Shown: positions 44,097 through 52,841 of the stretch, one piece after another
Numbering within the stretch: position 1 is the stretch's first letter
Layout of the letters: every line of letters starts with the position of its first letter
NCBI GenBank assembly: GCA_002298995.1
Contig: DBMO01000054.1
Coordinates: forward strand, 846-64,845
Reading direction: 5' to 3'
DNA: 64,000 nucleotides
From: Desulfarculales bacterium UBA696
GTDB taxonomy: Bacteria > Desulfobacterota > Syntrophobacteria > Syntrophobacterales > Syntrophobacteraceae
Program-made: the position numbers and the translations under genes
Notes under the pieces: generated by a model
The model's database searches: none
What the model saw: the letters and a program-made list of their open reading frames with translations, nothing else
What the model was told of the DNA's origin: nothing

Positions 44097-45200
44097 ATGA
44101 AACCCCGTGCGCCCGAACACATCGCTGCGATCACCCCTTACCCGCCGGGCAAGCCGATAGAAGAACTTGAACGCGAACTGGGAATAAGCGGCTCGATCAA
44201 ACTTGCCAGCAACGAAAACCCTTTGGGACCGTCGCCGAAGGCCCTCAAAGCGATCGGCTCGGCAATGCTCAAGCTCAACCGCTACCCGGACGGAAGCGGC
44301 TTCTACCTTCGAAGAAAATTATCCCAAAAATACGGCTACCCCTTTGACGGTCTCCTGCTGGGGAACGGCTCGAACGAAATCATCGAGCTGGTAATTCGCG
44401 CATTTCTCACCCCGGGTGACGAAGTAATAATGCCGTTGCCTTCATTTCTTCTATACAACCTGGTTGCAAGGTGGATGGGCGGAACACCCGTTCCGGTGGC
44501 GCTCAAGGGAATGGATATCGACCTCGAAGGCATGGCCCAGGCGGTTACGCCGCGCACGAAAGTTATTTTTCTTACCAATCCGAATAATCCCACCGGAGCA
44601 GTCATCAGCAAGGCGGACTTCGAGAAATTCTTAGGCGTGGTACCCGCTGAGACCATAATCGTGATGGATGAGGCTTATATCGAGTTCAACAGGGACCCGG
44701 CAACACCCGTTGGGGCTGACTACATCGGCAAGGATGGTCCCGCCGTAATCGTGCTCAAGACATTCTCGAAGGCCTACGGCCTTGCCGGCCTTCGCATCGG
44801 CTACGGAATCATGGACCCGTCCATTGCCGCTTACCTAAACCGCGTCCGGCAGCCGTTCAATACCAGCTCGATTGCCCAGGCGGCCGCGCTCGCGGCGCTC
44901 GATGACGACGAGTTTTTAAGCCAAACCCAGCAAATTACATGGAGCGGACTCGACTACCTGTATGGCGAAATGGCAAAAATGGGCCTCCCCTATTTCTCAT
45001 CCCAGGCCAATTTCTTCTTAATCGAAATGCCCTGCGAGGCCGGACTCATATTCGAACAGATGATGCGCCGCGGAGTTATCATCCGGTCTATGAAATCGTA
45101 CGGAATGGACCGGTTCATCCGGGTAAATGCAGGTCTTCCCGAGGAGAACGAGCGTTTTGTCCGCACCCTCGGCGAGGTTCTGGCCGGCTTACGCGGATGA
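44097..45200 (+). CDS. hisC: Histidinol-phosphate aminotransferase
   Basis: A 367-residue class I/II aminotransferase of the HisC type. It has YPPGKPIEELERELG and IKLASNENPLGPSPKAL, then LNRYPDGSGFYLRRKLSQK and the PLP-binding loop VIFLTNPNNPTGAVI. The lysine block is VLKTFSKAYGLAGLRIGYGI and the arginine FIRVNAGLPEENERF. It converts imidazole-acetol phosphate and glutamate to histidinol phosphate. Some members also act on aromatic amino acids. No other his genes are nearby. The stop overlaps the cmk start (ATGA at 45197-45200), so they are translationally coupled. Confidence 0.94.
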   Translation: MKPRAPEHIAAITPYPPGKPIEELERELGISGSIKLASNENPLGPSPKALKAIGSAMLKLNRYPDGSGFYLRRKLSQKYGYPFDGLLLGNGSNEIIELVIRAFLTPGDEVIMPLPSFLLYNLVARWMGGTPVPVALKGMDIDLEGMAQAVTPRTKVIFLTNPNNPTGAVISKADFEKFLGVVPAETIIVMDEAYIEFNRDPATPVGADYIGKDGPAVIVLKTFSKAYGLAGLRIGYGIMDPSIAAYLNRVRQPFNTSSIAQAAALAALDDDEFLSQTQQITWSGLDYLYGEMAKMGLPYFSSQANFFLIEMPCEAGLIFEQMMRRGVIIRSMKSYGMDRFIRVNAGLPEENERFVRTLGEVLAGLRG

Positions 45201-45886
45201 TAATAGCAATTGACGGACCGGCCGGCGCCGGAAAGAGCACCGTATGCCGTATCCTGGCGGAGAGGCTCCGTTTCGTCTACCTTGATACGGGGGCCATGTA
45301 CAGGGCCCTTGCCTGGGCGCTTTTATCCAATGAAGCCGGGTTGAGCGGTGAAGAGATTTCCGGACGCCTGCCGAGGCTTTCCCTCGATTTCCTTATTAAA
45401 GAAGGTGGACTGGTAATCACCCATGAGGGTAAGGAACTCACCAATGAGATCCGCAATATGGAGATAGCCGATGAGGCGTCCAGGATTTCACAATTTGAGT
45501 CCGTCAGGTCTTACCTTTTAAATTGGCAGAGAAGACTTGGCGAGCAGGGCGACATAGTTGCCGAAGGACGTGACACCACAACTGTTGTTTTCCCCCAGGC
45601 GGAGCTTAAGGTTTTTCTGACGGCAGATCTGAATTCCCGAGTCGAAAGGCGCCGCCGGGAATACATGTTAAAAGGAATAGATGTATCGCCAGGCGAAATG
45701 GAAAGGCGAATTCGCGAGCGGGACGAGGCCGATTCAAAGCGTGCGCTCGCCCCGATGCGACCGGCGGAGGACGCGATCATTCTGGATACCTCCGATCTCG
45801 ATATCTCTCAGGTAGTCGAATCTCTTGTTCGAATGGCAAAGGGACTGATAGCGCGGGACGGAGGACAGAAGACCGGGGACGGATAG
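45197..45886 (+). CDS. cmk: Cytidylate kinase
   Basis: A 229-residue CMP kinase. It starts MIIAIDGPAGAGKSTVCRIL with the P-loop, then LDTGAMYRALAWALL (nucleoside monophosphate site) and DIVAEGRDTTTVVFPQAELKVFLTA. The lid REYMLKGIDVSPGEMERRIRERDEADSKRALAPM follows and IILDTSDLDISQVVESL ends the fold. It phosphorylates CMP and dCMP. The cmk-rpsA order is conserved in many bacteria and is seen here. The last eight codons run into a purine-rich repeated region (see 45857). ATG 45197 overlaps hisC. Confidence 0.95.
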   Translation: MIIAIDGPAGAGKSTVCRILAERLRFVYLDTGAMYRALAWALLSNEAGLSGEEISGRLPRLSLDFLIKEGGLVITHEGKELTNEIRNMEIADEASRISQFESVRSYLLNWQRRLGEQGDIVAEGRDTTTVVFPQAELKVFLTADLNSRVERRRREYMLKGIDVSPGEMERRIRERDEADSKRALAPMRPAEDAIILDTSDLDISQVVESLVRMAKGLIARDGGQKTGDG

Positions 45887-46085
45887 CAGAGGACGTGGAC
45901 GGAAGATTTGATGTGAGGTCTGGAGTCGATACGGATATTGAAAAGCGAAAATTAGATGATATAAGAACAGCGGATAGCAAATCCAGCGCTGCCTGTTCTC
46001 AGCATTCCGCTTTCCCTAATCCGCAATTTATCTTCCGTACTCCGCTTCCTGTCTTCCATAATCCGTACTCAGTCTTCCGCTTGAT
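45857..46085. repeat. Purine-rich/pyrimidine-rich degenerate inverted repeat between cmk and rpsA
   Basis: Bases 45857-45909 are purine-rich with repeated GGACGGA/GGAC units, and 46026-46083 carry pyrimidine-rich TCTTCCGT/ACTCCGC/TCCGTACTC units that are roughly its reverse complement. It looks like a decayed tandem/inverted repeat cassette; it ends cmk and could form an imperfect hairpin in the leader of rpsA. A 66-codon forward frame here has no family features and is not called. Confidence 0.5.
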
Positions 46086-46165
46086 AAACTAAGTATTATC
46101 TGGTAGAGTTTAGCGTTTGGATGGCTTAAAGCCAAAAATAAGGTAAGGGGGCCAGGGTAAAATAA

Positions 46166-47938
46166 ATGACCGTAAAAGATGAACTTGAAAAACAACCTTT
46201 TTCCGAAATGGAACTCAGCGCCTCGGCGGAAGAACACGAAGCCGAAGAGGAAATGGATTCCATGCACGACCTTTACGAACAGAGCTTCCGCAATATTCAG
46301 GAAGGCGAAGTAATTCGCGGCCGTATCGTTCAGGTGAGTGATGATTTTGTCATGGTGGACATCGGATACAAGTCCGAAGGCCAGATCTCGATTCACGAAT
46401 TCAAGGACGAGAAGGGCCAGGTGCAGGCCGACATCGGCGATGAAATCGACGTCCTGCTCGAGTTCCATGACGATGATGACGGCACGATTCATCTCTCCAA
46501 AGAGAAGGCCGCGAAAATCAAGGTCTGGGACGACATCAGCCGGATTTATGGCGAGGATGGCACCATCGAGGGAAAGATTGTCGCCAAGGTCAAGGGCGGC
46601 CTGGCGGTAGACATCGGCGTCCAGGCATTCCTCCCCGGCTCCCAGGTTGATCTGCGGCCGGTCCGGAACCTCGAATCCCTTATCGGGCAGACTTTCCCAT
46701 TCAAAGTCCTCAAATATAACAAGAAGAGAAGAAACGTCGTACTTTCCCGCCGCGCGCTGCTGGAAAAAGAGCGCGAATCGATGAAATCCCATACGCTTGC
46801 CACCCTCGAAGACAGCAAGGTGGTGGAAGGTGTTGTCAAAAACATCACCGATTACGGCGTGTTCGTCGACCTGGGCGGAATCGACGGCCTGTTGCACATA
46901 ACTGACATGAGCTGGGGCCGGGTTGGGCATCCTTCCGAACTGTTTCAGATCGGCGACAGGATAAACGTCAAGGTGTTGAGTTTCGACAAGGAAAACGAGC
47001 GGGTTTCCCTTGGCCTCAAGCAGCTTGTGGATGATCCCTGGATGCGGGCGGAAGATCGCTATCCGGTCGGCACCAAGGTCAGAGGCAAAGTAGTGAGCCT
47101 CACCGACTACGGCGCGTTCGTCGAAATCGAGGAAGGCGTCGAGGGGCTTATTCATGTCTCTGAAATGTCCTGGACCAAAAAGATTCGCCATCCGTCCAAG
47201 ATCCTCACGGTGGGCGATGAAGTAGAGGCGGTGGTTCTGAGCATCAACCCGGAGAGCAAGCGGATTTCGCTCGGCATGAAGCAGCTTGAATCCAATCCGT
47301 GGGACGTTATCGCGCAGAAATACCCCGTCGGGACGACAATTGCAGGAAAGATCAAGAACATCACCGATTTTGGAATTTTTATCGGAATCGACGAAGGCAT
47401 CGACGGCCTGGTGCATATTTCGGATATATCCTGGACCAAGCGGGTTAAGCATCCTTCCGAGGTCTTCCGAAAGAACCAGGAAGTCCAGGCGATCGTCCTG
47501 AATATCGACAAGGAAAACGAACGTTTTTCGCTCGGCATCAAGCAACTCGAATCCGACCCGTGGGAGAGCATCCCCCAGCGTTATCCTCTGGGCAGCCTGG
47601 TTGCCGGTCCGATCACCAACGTCACTGATTTCGGTCTTTTCGTGGAACTCGAAGAGGGAATCGAAGGCTTGGTGCATGTTTCCGAAATAAGCAAGGAAAA
47701 GATCAAGTCACCTGTCGGCCAGTTTAAACAGGGCGACCAGATCACGGCGAAGGTCATCAACATCTCGCCCAAGGAAAGAAAGATCGGCCTTTCCATAAAA
47801 AGGACCGAGGAGCAGGATGACCGCTCGAACTATGACGAGTACGTCAATACCGGCAAGGCCGCCACATCAAATCTTGGCGAACTCTTGAAGGAGGAACTCG
47901 AAGCCAGGGCGAACAGCACGATTAATCCCGAAAAATAA
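46166..47938 (+). CDS. rpsA: 30S ribosomal protein S1
   Basis: A 590-residue protein with six S1 RNA-binding repeats, each of the form VxGxVxxIxDFGxFVxLEEGIEGLVHxSE. Clear copies are GVVKNITDYGVFVDLGGIDG, GKVVSLTDYGAFVEIEEGVE and GKIKNITDFGIFIGIDEGID, and then GPITNVTDFGLFVELEEGIE. The N-terminal pair of repeats is more divergent, as in other S1 proteins that dock on the ribosome. S1 unfolds mRNA on the 30S subunit for initiation. A terminator follows at 47971. The N-terminal 40 residues are acidic. Start ATG 46166 has a CAGGG site upstream. Confidence 0.96.
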   Translation: MTVKDELEKQPFSEMELSASAEEHEAEEEMDSMHDLYEQSFRNIQEGEVIRGRIVQVSDDFVMVDIGYKSEGQISIHEFKDEKGQVQADIGDEIDVLLEFHDDDDGTIHLSKEKAAKIKVWDDISRIYGEDGTIEGKIVAKVKGGLAVDIGVQAFLPGSQVDLRPVRNLESLIGQTFPFKVLKYNKKRRNVVLSRRALLEKERESMKSHTLATLEDSKVVEGVVKNITDYGVFVDLGGIDGLLHITDMSWGRVGHPSELFQIGDRINVKVLSFDKENERVSLGLKQLVDDPWMRAEDRYPVGTKVRGKVVSLTDYGAFVEIEEGVEGLIHVSEMSWTKKIRHPSKILTVGDEVEAVVLSINPESKRISLGMKQLESNPWDVIAQKYPVGTTIAGKIKNITDFGIFIGIDEGIDGLVHISDISWTKRVKHPSEVFRKNQEVQAIVLNIDKENERFSLGIKQLESDPWESIPQRYPLGSLVAGPITNVTDFGLFVELEEGIEGLVHVSEISKEKIKSPVGQFKQGDQITAKVINISPKERKIGLSIKRTEEQDDRSNYDEYVNTGKAATSNLGELLKEELEARANSTINPEK

Positions 47939-47970
47939 TCGCCTGACGCTTTCCGCTAAACGGCATGACA

Positions 47971-48011
47971 CACCCGGTCCAAGCATTGCGCCTGAAACCG
48001 GGTGTTTTTTT
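47971..48011 (+). terminator. Rho-independent terminator of rpsA
   Basis: CACCCGGT (47971-47978) pairs with ACCGGGTG (47997-48004), followed by a run of seven T. It lies 33 bases past the rpsA stop. Confidence 0.88.
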
Positions 48012-48041
48012 ATACCAGGCCAAAAACGGATGGGAAGACCG

Positions 48042-48914
48042 ATGAAAATGCGCGGCTGCCTGATAATTGTCGTGGTGTTTGCGGTGCTCGCTGGCTTTGT
48101 GGCTTTTCTTATGTCCGATTTCGAGCTGTCGGTGAAAAATAACCGGATCGGGCTCGTCGAGATAAAGGGTACGATAACAAGCTCGCAGGATACGGTTAAG
48201 CAGCTCAAGGAGTTCCGGAAAGACTCATCGATTAAGGCAATTATTGTCAGAATCGATTCTCCCGGCGGCGCAGTTGGACCTTCCCAGGAGGTCTACACTG
48301 AAATAAGGCGCACGATCCAGACCAAGCCCGTTGTGGCCTCGCTTGGCGGGGTTGCGGCATCGGGCGGATACTACATCGCAAGCGCCGCCAACACTATTGT
48401 CGCCAATGCCGGGACAATTACCGGAAGCATCGGCGTGATAATCTATTTTCCAAACCTCAAGGAGCTGTTCGAAAAAATCGGCTACCAGATGACGACCATC
48501 AAAAGCGGACAGTTCAAAGACGTCGGCAATCCCTCTCGGGATATGACTCCGGAGGAAAAATCGCTTTTGCAGGACACCATCATGGAAACTTACTCGCAGT
48601 TCGTGCGCGATGTCGCCCAGGGAAGAAACCTTCCGCAGGAACAGGTTAAACAGGTTGCGGACGGCAGGATAATCATGGGTGAAAAAGCCTTGCAACTCAA
48701 GCTGATCGACCAGCTCGGAAATTACGAGGACGCGGTGGATAAGGCAGCAGAACTTGGGAAAATAGAAGGAGAACCCCAGATAGTCAAAGGCAAAAAACAG
48801 AGCCGCTCTCTCATGGACCTTCTTCTGGGAAGCGACGTCGGCGACCGGATAAACGAGATAGTATTCGACTCCTGTCTTTTTCTGAGATACCAGTTGCCGG
48901 ATTTTGGGAGATAA
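48042..48914 (+). CDS. sppA: Signal peptide peptidase SppA, short (36-kDa) type
   Basis: A 290-residue membrane-anchored S49 protease. It has an N-terminal helix (CLIIVVVFAVLAGFVAFLM) and then the IRIDSPGGAVGPSQEVY block. The nucleophile is the serine of GGVAASGGYYIASAAN, and TIVANAGTITGSIGVII and FKDVGNPSRDMTPEE with a following ADGRIIMGEKALQLKLID complete the single-domain form. It degrades released signal peptides in the membrane. ATG 48042 (MKMRG) has GGGAAG upstream; ATG 48030 would add MGRP. The general-base lysine is provided by this domain in bacterial half-length SppA. The next gene follows by 61 bases. Confidence 0.92.
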   Translation: MKMRGCLIIVVVFAVLAGFVAFLMSDFELSVKNNRIGLVEIKGTITSSQDTVKQLKEFRKDSSIKAIIVRIDSPGGAVGPSQEVYTEIRRTIQTKPVVASLGGVAASGGYYIASAANTIVANAGTITGSIGVIIYFPNLKELFEKIGYQMTTIKSGQFKDVGNPSRDMTPEEKSLLQDTIMETYSQFVRDVAQGRNLPQEQVKQVADGRIIMGEKALQLKLIDQLGNYEDAVDKAAELGKIEGEPQIVKGKKQSRSLMDLLLGSDVGDRINEIVFDSCLFLRYQLPDFGR

Positions 48915-48975
48915 AGACGATTTTCTGTAGAAATTAACGCCTCTTGATGCACTTTGTGCGAAGAGGAGTACTCTC

Positions 48976-49560
48976 ATGACTGAACCGGCCGACAAGAGAG
49001 CGACCTACGACGATCTGCTCAACATCCCGGAAAACATGACCGGAGAGATCGTAGACGGGGAGTTGATCGTGACTCCCAGGCCTTCCAGGAAACATGGATA
49101 TGTCGCCTATTCTCTTGGCGGCAGACTCACCCCTTCCTACCAGTTCGGAGAGGGCGACGGACCCGGCGGCTGGATATTTATATCCGAGCCTGAAATAGCT
49201 TTCGGCGAAGATATCCTGGTTCCGGACGTAGCGGGCTGGAAAAGGGAGCGGTTTCCGGTTGAGGAAGATCATAACTGGATCTCGGTTCGTCCCGACTGGG
49301 TGTGCGAAGTTCTCTCCCCCAGCACGGCAAAGATGGACAAAACCGGCAAGATGCCCGTATACGCCCGATTCGGAGTCCCCCACCTCTGGCTGATCGATCC
49401 CATAGCAAAAACCCTTGATGCTTTCCGTCTCGAATCAGGCAAATGGGTTGTTATCGGCCTCTATGTCCAAAATGACAAGGTGCGTGTCGAGCCGTTCGAG
49501 GAGGTGCTTATAGATCTCAGCGATCTATGGCTGGAGAGTGCGCAGCAGTCAACTGAGTGA
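48976..49560 (+). CDS. Uma2/DUF820-family putative restriction endonuclease
   Basis: A 194-residue protein of the Uma2 family: TYDDLLNIPENMTGEIVDGELIVTPRPS at the start. PEIAFGEDILVPDVAGWKRER, with the PD...(D/E)xK-like core, follows, then WVCEVLSPSTAKMDKTGKMPVYARFGVPHLWLIDP. This is the usual layout of a PD-(D/E)XK nuclease fold of unknown target; many genomes carry dozens of copies, and they are often mobile. GAGGAG precedes ATG 48976. No methylase is adjacent, so it is not a plain restriction-modification pair. Confidence 0.88.
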   Translation: MTEPADKRATYDDLLNIPENMTGEIVDGELIVTPRPSRKHGYVAYSLGGRLTPSYQFGEGDGPGGWIFISEPEIAFGEDILVPDVAGWKRERFPVEEDHNWISVRPDWVCEVLSPSTAKMDKTGKMPVYARFGVPHLWLIDPIAKTLDAFRLESGKWVVIGLYVQNDKVRVEPFEEVLIDLSDLWLESAQQSTE

Positions 49561-49902
49561 GTCTCAGCTTAAGCTCCGGATCCCGTCTGACATTTGGGGC
49601 ATTTCATACCGCTCATGAGTTCACAATCTAAAATCAATTAGTTATGGCCCTCAAGTTGATGCGATTTTCTATTCTGGCAAGGAATGTTGAGGTTGCGATA
49701 TCCGCTGTCAGCTATTTGTCTTGCTCTGGCGAGTGTCTCCGGAACCCATTTCACCATCCGATGAGGCCCCACCGAATCGAGCATCTCCTGATTGACGATA
49801 TTCCGATATGATGCAGGGTGAAGACTGATAGAGCGCAAGGCAGGACGAGGAAACGCCCTTAGATCTTAGCAACAATTGCTCGCAGAGAGGACAAGCATAC
49901 TT
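49561..49902. other. Intergenic region without a supported gene
   Basis: A 342-base gap. A reverse 66-codon open frame (49638-49838) has no recognisable features. The Shine-Dalgarno of the next gene (GAGAGGA) lies at its right edge. Nothing else seen. Confidence 0.4.
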
Positions 49903-50664
49903 ATGATCTCGATTAAAATCGCTTTGATCGTGTTCGCATGCGTCTTCGGCGGCGCACTACTCGGCATGATCCTGCGCGCCGTTTCGCCCGAACATCATCT
50001 CAGCCAGGACTCCAAGGATGTCATAAAACTGGGGACCGGGCTGATCGCGACGATCACTGCTCTCGTTCTTGGGCTAGTGATCTCTACGGCCAAGGGTTCG
50101 TTCGACTCTCAGGATGTGGCTGTCAAGCAAACTTGCGCCAAAGTCCTGATGCTAGATCGTGTGCTGGCTCAATACGGGCCTGATACGAAGGAGACACGCG
50201 ATCTGCTCAGGCGCCTCGTTGCCTACAAGCTTGATCAGATCTGGCCGGAAGATCCCTCCCAAACCGCAAGTTTGGGCGAGCATGAGGCGGTTCCCGCAGG
50301 CGAAGGAATCCAGGCCCAGATTCGGCAACTCGCGCCGCAGAATGACAGCCAGCGCTGGCTCCAGTCCCGGGCACTACAGATCAGTGGCGACATCATGGAG
50401 ACACGCTGGCTCCTGTTGGCCGGCACAGGCGGCTCGATCCAGGTGCCTTTCCTCATGGTGATAGTGTTCTGGCTAACGATCATCTTCGTGAGTTTCGGCC
50501 TCTTCGCCCCCCGCAATGCAATGGTCGTAGCGGTCCTGTTCGTCTGTGCGCTGTCGGTCAGTACCGCGATCTTCCTGCTCGTTGAGATGGACCAGCCTTT
50601 CCAGGGGCTGATGAAAATCTCAAACGCTCCAGTTCGCTTCACGCTCTCCCATCTCGGCAAGTAG
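49903..50664 (+). CDS. DUF4239 (bestrophin-like) membrane protein
   Basis: A 253-residue protein. There are two N-terminal helices (IKIALIVFACVFGGALLGMIL and TGLIATITALVLGLVISTAKGSF), a cytoplasmic-like middle with DVAVKQTCAKVLMLDRVLAQYG, and two C-terminal helices (SIQVPFLMVIVFWLTIIFVSFGLFAP, MVVAVLFVCALSVSTAIFLLVEMD). The ETRWLLLAGTGGSI and MDQPFQGLMKIS sequences fit DUF4239, a family of unknown function distantly like bestrophin channels. ATG 49903 is supported by GAGAGGA. Its 3' end overlaps the truncated toxin gene on the other strand by 45 bases. Confidence 0.75.
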   Translation: MISIKIALIVFACVFGGALLGMILRAVSPEHHLSQDSKDVIKLGTGLIATITALVLGLVISTAKGSFDSQDVAVKQTCAKVLMLDRVLAQYGPDTKETRDLLRRLVAYKLDQIWPEDPSQTASLGEHEAVPAGEGIQAQIRQLAPQNDSQRWLQSRALQISGDIMETRWLLLAGTGGSIQVPFLMVIVFWLTIIFVSFGLFAPRNAMVVAVLFVCALSVSTAIFLLVEMDQPFQGLMKISNAPVRFTLSHLGK

Positions 50665-50811
50665 ATTCTCGATGCGAAGAGCGGAAGAGGACCCGCTGCC
50701 CAAAGGGTCCCGCTGTATCTCTTTGATAAGCTTAATGATTCGAAGGGCTTTTTTGCGGTCCTTTTCGATCCACCAGGCCAGGTCTTCGAAGGCGGCGGCA
50801 TCAAATTCCAA
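50620..50811 (-). pseudogene. Truncated YoeB/Txe-type mRNA interferase toxin
   Basis: The reverse frame from TTG 50811 gives LEFDAAAFEDLAWWIEKDRK followed by KALRIIKLIKEIQRDPLG, which is the N-terminal two-thirds of a YoeB toxin. The usual end with the WSRRI and H-R-L-V-Y catalytic strand is missing. After SALRIENLLAEMG the frame reads into the 3' end of the convergent DUF4239 gene and stops. The product (63 residues against about 84) lacks the RNA-cleaving residues and is probably inactive. YoeB cleaves ribosome-bound mRNA. It overlaps the antitoxin end by 11 bases, the normal antitoxin-toxin arrangement. Confidence 0.75.
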
Positions 50812-51004
50812 GCTCTTTGCATGCTTCGTCAAACGGGATTCCCTCTTTGCGGTCCTTGGCCTCAAGCAGCCGCTTTTTCATCGTCTTGCTCTTGAGTAGG
50901 TATGCCGTCTCCCTTTCAGACTCGATCTCCCGCCAGAGATCAATGGGAACAATGACCCCGGTGACATGATTATTTTCATCCGATATATATTGAATCCGAC
51001 CCAT
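50801..51004 (-). CDS. Type II antitoxin (YefM/Phd-like or RelB-like)
   Basis: A 67-residue protein: MGRIQYISDENNHVTGVIVP followed by IDLWREIESERETAYLLKSKTMKKRLLEAKDR and a C-terminal IPFDEACKELGI. The N-terminal beta strand with IVPIDLW resembles the DNA-binding part of Phd/YefM-like antitoxins, and the helical C-terminus wraps the toxin. It lies directly upstream of the damaged YoeB toxin, so the pair is a recognisable but decayed module. The family assignment is by position and style rather than by a strong motif. Confidence 0.65.
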   Translation of the reverse strand: MGRIQYISDENNHVTGVIVPIDLWREIESERETAYLLKSKTMKKRLLEAKDRKEGIPFDEACKELGI

Positions 51005-51172
51005 TGGGCCTCCTTCTAATCAAGCCATCTGCGCCTAAACATATCGAGCAACTAATTAAAGTACCCGTGGGATTATTATTGGGCATCAAGAAATCATAGT
51101 CAAACTCGGCAACCAAAACCCGAGAAAACTGCTATTGGGCGGGCATTGTGTGAAGATTGCGGATAATAACGA

Positions 51173-51205
51173 AAAAAGCCCCTCCCACGCACTGCGCGGA
51201 GGGGC
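51173..51205 (-). terminator. Rho-independent terminator of the hdrA-mvhD-metV-metF operon
   Basis: GCCCCTCC (51178-51185) pairs with GGAGGGGC (51198-51205); on the reverse strand the stem is followed by TTTTTT. It lies 40-70 bases past the metF stop. Confidence 0.85.
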
Positions 51206-51243
51206 ATGAATTAACAATTCGGAAGAATAGGTAAAATGAGGCT

Positions 51244-52176
51244 CTAATCCATCTTCGGCCTCGGGTACAGCCCGGCTTCCTTTACTATTATCGGGACCTT
51301 TTCTTCCCACTCGATAGCCATAATGTGGAAGCCGCGGATTCCGGGGACTTCTTTTAGTTCCTGGATCTGTTCGATGGCCATTTTGACGCCCTCATCGGCC
51401 ACCTTCTCCTTGGGGACGCCCTGGAGTCTTTTGATAATATCTTCGGGGACGTCCATTCCGGGGACCTTGGCTTTCATATACCGGGCCATACCTATCGATT
51501 TCATCGGGGTGATTCCGGCAAGGATTGCGCATTTTTCGTGGATGCCGTGGTCGACCAGGCCTTTCATCCAAAGCTTGAATTTGTCCATGTTATAGATGCA
51601 CTGGGTCTGGATGAACTGGCAGCCGGCGGCGACCTTTTTGGCGGTGCGCATTACGCGGATCTCGAAGGGGTCGGCGAAAGGGTTTTCGGCGGCGCCTATG
51701 AACATGCGCAAAGATTTTGTCATCTCGAAGCCGTTTATGAGCTTTTTCTCGTCGCGCATATTTTTGACCACGCCGATAAGCTGAGTGGAGTCGAGGTCGA
51801 ATACGTTGGCGGCGGTGGGATGATCGCCGAAGCTTTGATGGTCGCCGGTGAGGCAGAGCACGTTATTTATTTCCCAGGCCCCCGCGCCAAGCAGATCGCT
51901 TTGCAGGCCGATCCGGTTCCGGTCGCGGGTGGTCATCTGAAGGATCGGATCGTACCCAAGCTGCTTTATCCTGATGCATGAGGCAAGGCTTGAGACGCGC
52001 ACCACGGCGGTCTGGTTGTCGGTCACGTTGATTGCGTCAACGTAGGGGCCGACCTCTTTTACTTTCTCATCCACCACGGCCATATCGGGGCTCCGAGGCG
52101 GGCCGCATTCCGATGTAACGGCGAGGTGACCCGCCGCGAGGACTTTTTCCAGGTTGCTCGGCGTTAGCGTGTTCAT
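51244..52176 (-). CDS. metF: Methylenetetrahydrofolate reductase, MetF, short type
   Basis: A 310-residue TIM-barrel flavoprotein. Features are TSECGPPRSPDMAVVDEKVKEV near the start, INVTDNQTAVVRVSSLASCI, LQMTTRDRNRIGLQSDLLGA, VLCLTGDHQSFGDHP and QFIQTQCIYNMDKFKLW. The family reduces 5,10-methylene- to 5-methyl-tetrahydrofolate. This short form without an NADH-binding domain is the anaerobic type that needs MetV and a Fe-S/flavin partner as electron donor. Its start overlaps the metV stop (ATGA, 52173-52176). ATG 52176 has an AAAGGAGG site. It is the last gene of the operon. Confidence 0.93.
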   Translation of the reverse strand: MNTLTPSNLEKVLAAGHLAVTSECGPPRSPDMAVVDEKVKEVGPYVDAINVTDNQTAVVRVSSLASCIRIKQLGYDPILQMTTRDRNRIGLQSDLLGAGAWEINNVLCLTGDHQSFGDHPTAANVFDLDSTQLIGVVKNMRDEKKLINGFEMTKSLRMFIGAAENPFADPFEIRVMRTAKKVAAGCQFIQTQCIYNMDKFKLWMKGLVDHGIHEKCAILAGITPMKSIGMARYMKAKVPGMDVPEDIIKRLQGVPKEKVADEGVKMAIEQIQELKEVPGIRGFHIMAIEWEEKVPIIVKEAGLYPRPKMD

Positions 52177-52841
52177 GCTTGCGACACCTCCTTTATAATC
52201 TTGCGAGGTCCCCCATCCCGGCTCGTGGTCCAATCTTTCGGATCATTGGGCACTTCGAAGCGCTGAAGCTGGCCAAGGGTTTTAAGGCGTTCATAGATCA
52301 GGTGCCACCCGCAATCGGTTTCCTTGCTCACCTCGCATTTGCCGTTAGAAGATCCGCCGCAGGGGCCGTTTAGCATCCGCTTCGAGCATCTGGCGATTGG
52401 ACAGATGCCGCCGGTGCTTGCCAGGATGCATTCGCCGCAGGCCGCGCAACGCTCGCTCCAGACGCCCTTTTCCAGCGTGACCCCAATGAAGTTTGTGTTA
52501 ACTCCGGGGAAAATGGGCTTTTCGGAATACATCTCGGCCATGAACTGCACGCCCGCGCCGCACGCTATCGAGAGGACCGCCCCGTACTTGGGCACCATGT
52601 CCTTTATTTCCGCAAGGTATTCCTTATCGCACTGGCGGGTGAGGCTCACTTCGCCAATTTCAATATTCTGATTCTGGTTTGCGAAGTACATGCGCAGGGC
52701 CGATGCGAGTATTTCCACTTCCTTGAGGCCGCCTGCTTCGCACACGGCAACGCACCCGTTGCAACCGGCCACGAGGACTTTATCGAAGTCCTTGATTACG
52801 TTTACTATTTCCTGAATCGGTTTGGGCTTGGCCATTATCAT
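52173..52841 (-). CDS. metV: MetV, zinc/iron-sulfur subunit of methylenetetrahydrofolate reductase
   Basis: A 222-residue cysteine-rich protein (MTHFR C-terminal zinc-containing family). It has CNGCVAVCEAGG (about residues 26-37), and then CAACGECILASTGGICPIAR and CSKRMLNGPCGGSSNGKCEV near 133-165. The C-terminal DCGWHLIYERLKTLGQ is typical. MetV is the partner through which MetF takes electrons in acetogens and other anaerobes; in Moorella metVF stand with hdr and mvhD genes, which is the arrangement here. It overlaps metF at one end and mvhD (ATGA-type overlap, 52838-52841) at the other, so all three are tightly coupled. AGGAG lies 8 bases before ATG 52841. Confidence 0.9.
   Translation of the reverse strand: MIMAKPKPIQEIVNVIKDFDKVLVAGCNGCVAVCEAGGLKEVEILASALRMYFANQNQNIEIGEVSLTRQCDKEYLAEIKDMVPKYGAVLSIACGAGVQFMAEMYSEKPIFPGVNTNFIGVTLEKGVWSERCAACGECILASTGGICPIARCSKRMLNGPCGGSSNGKCEVSKETDCGWHLIYERLKTLGQLQRFEVPNDPKDWTTSRDGGPRKIIKEVSQA

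Noticed and set aside
46028..47677. 549-codon reverse open frame opposite rpsA
   Set aside because: It mirrors the six-repeat S1 protein and has no independent motif.
49638..49838. Reverse 66-codon open frame between Uma2 and DUF4239 genes
   Set aside because: No family features and no ribosome binding site recognised.
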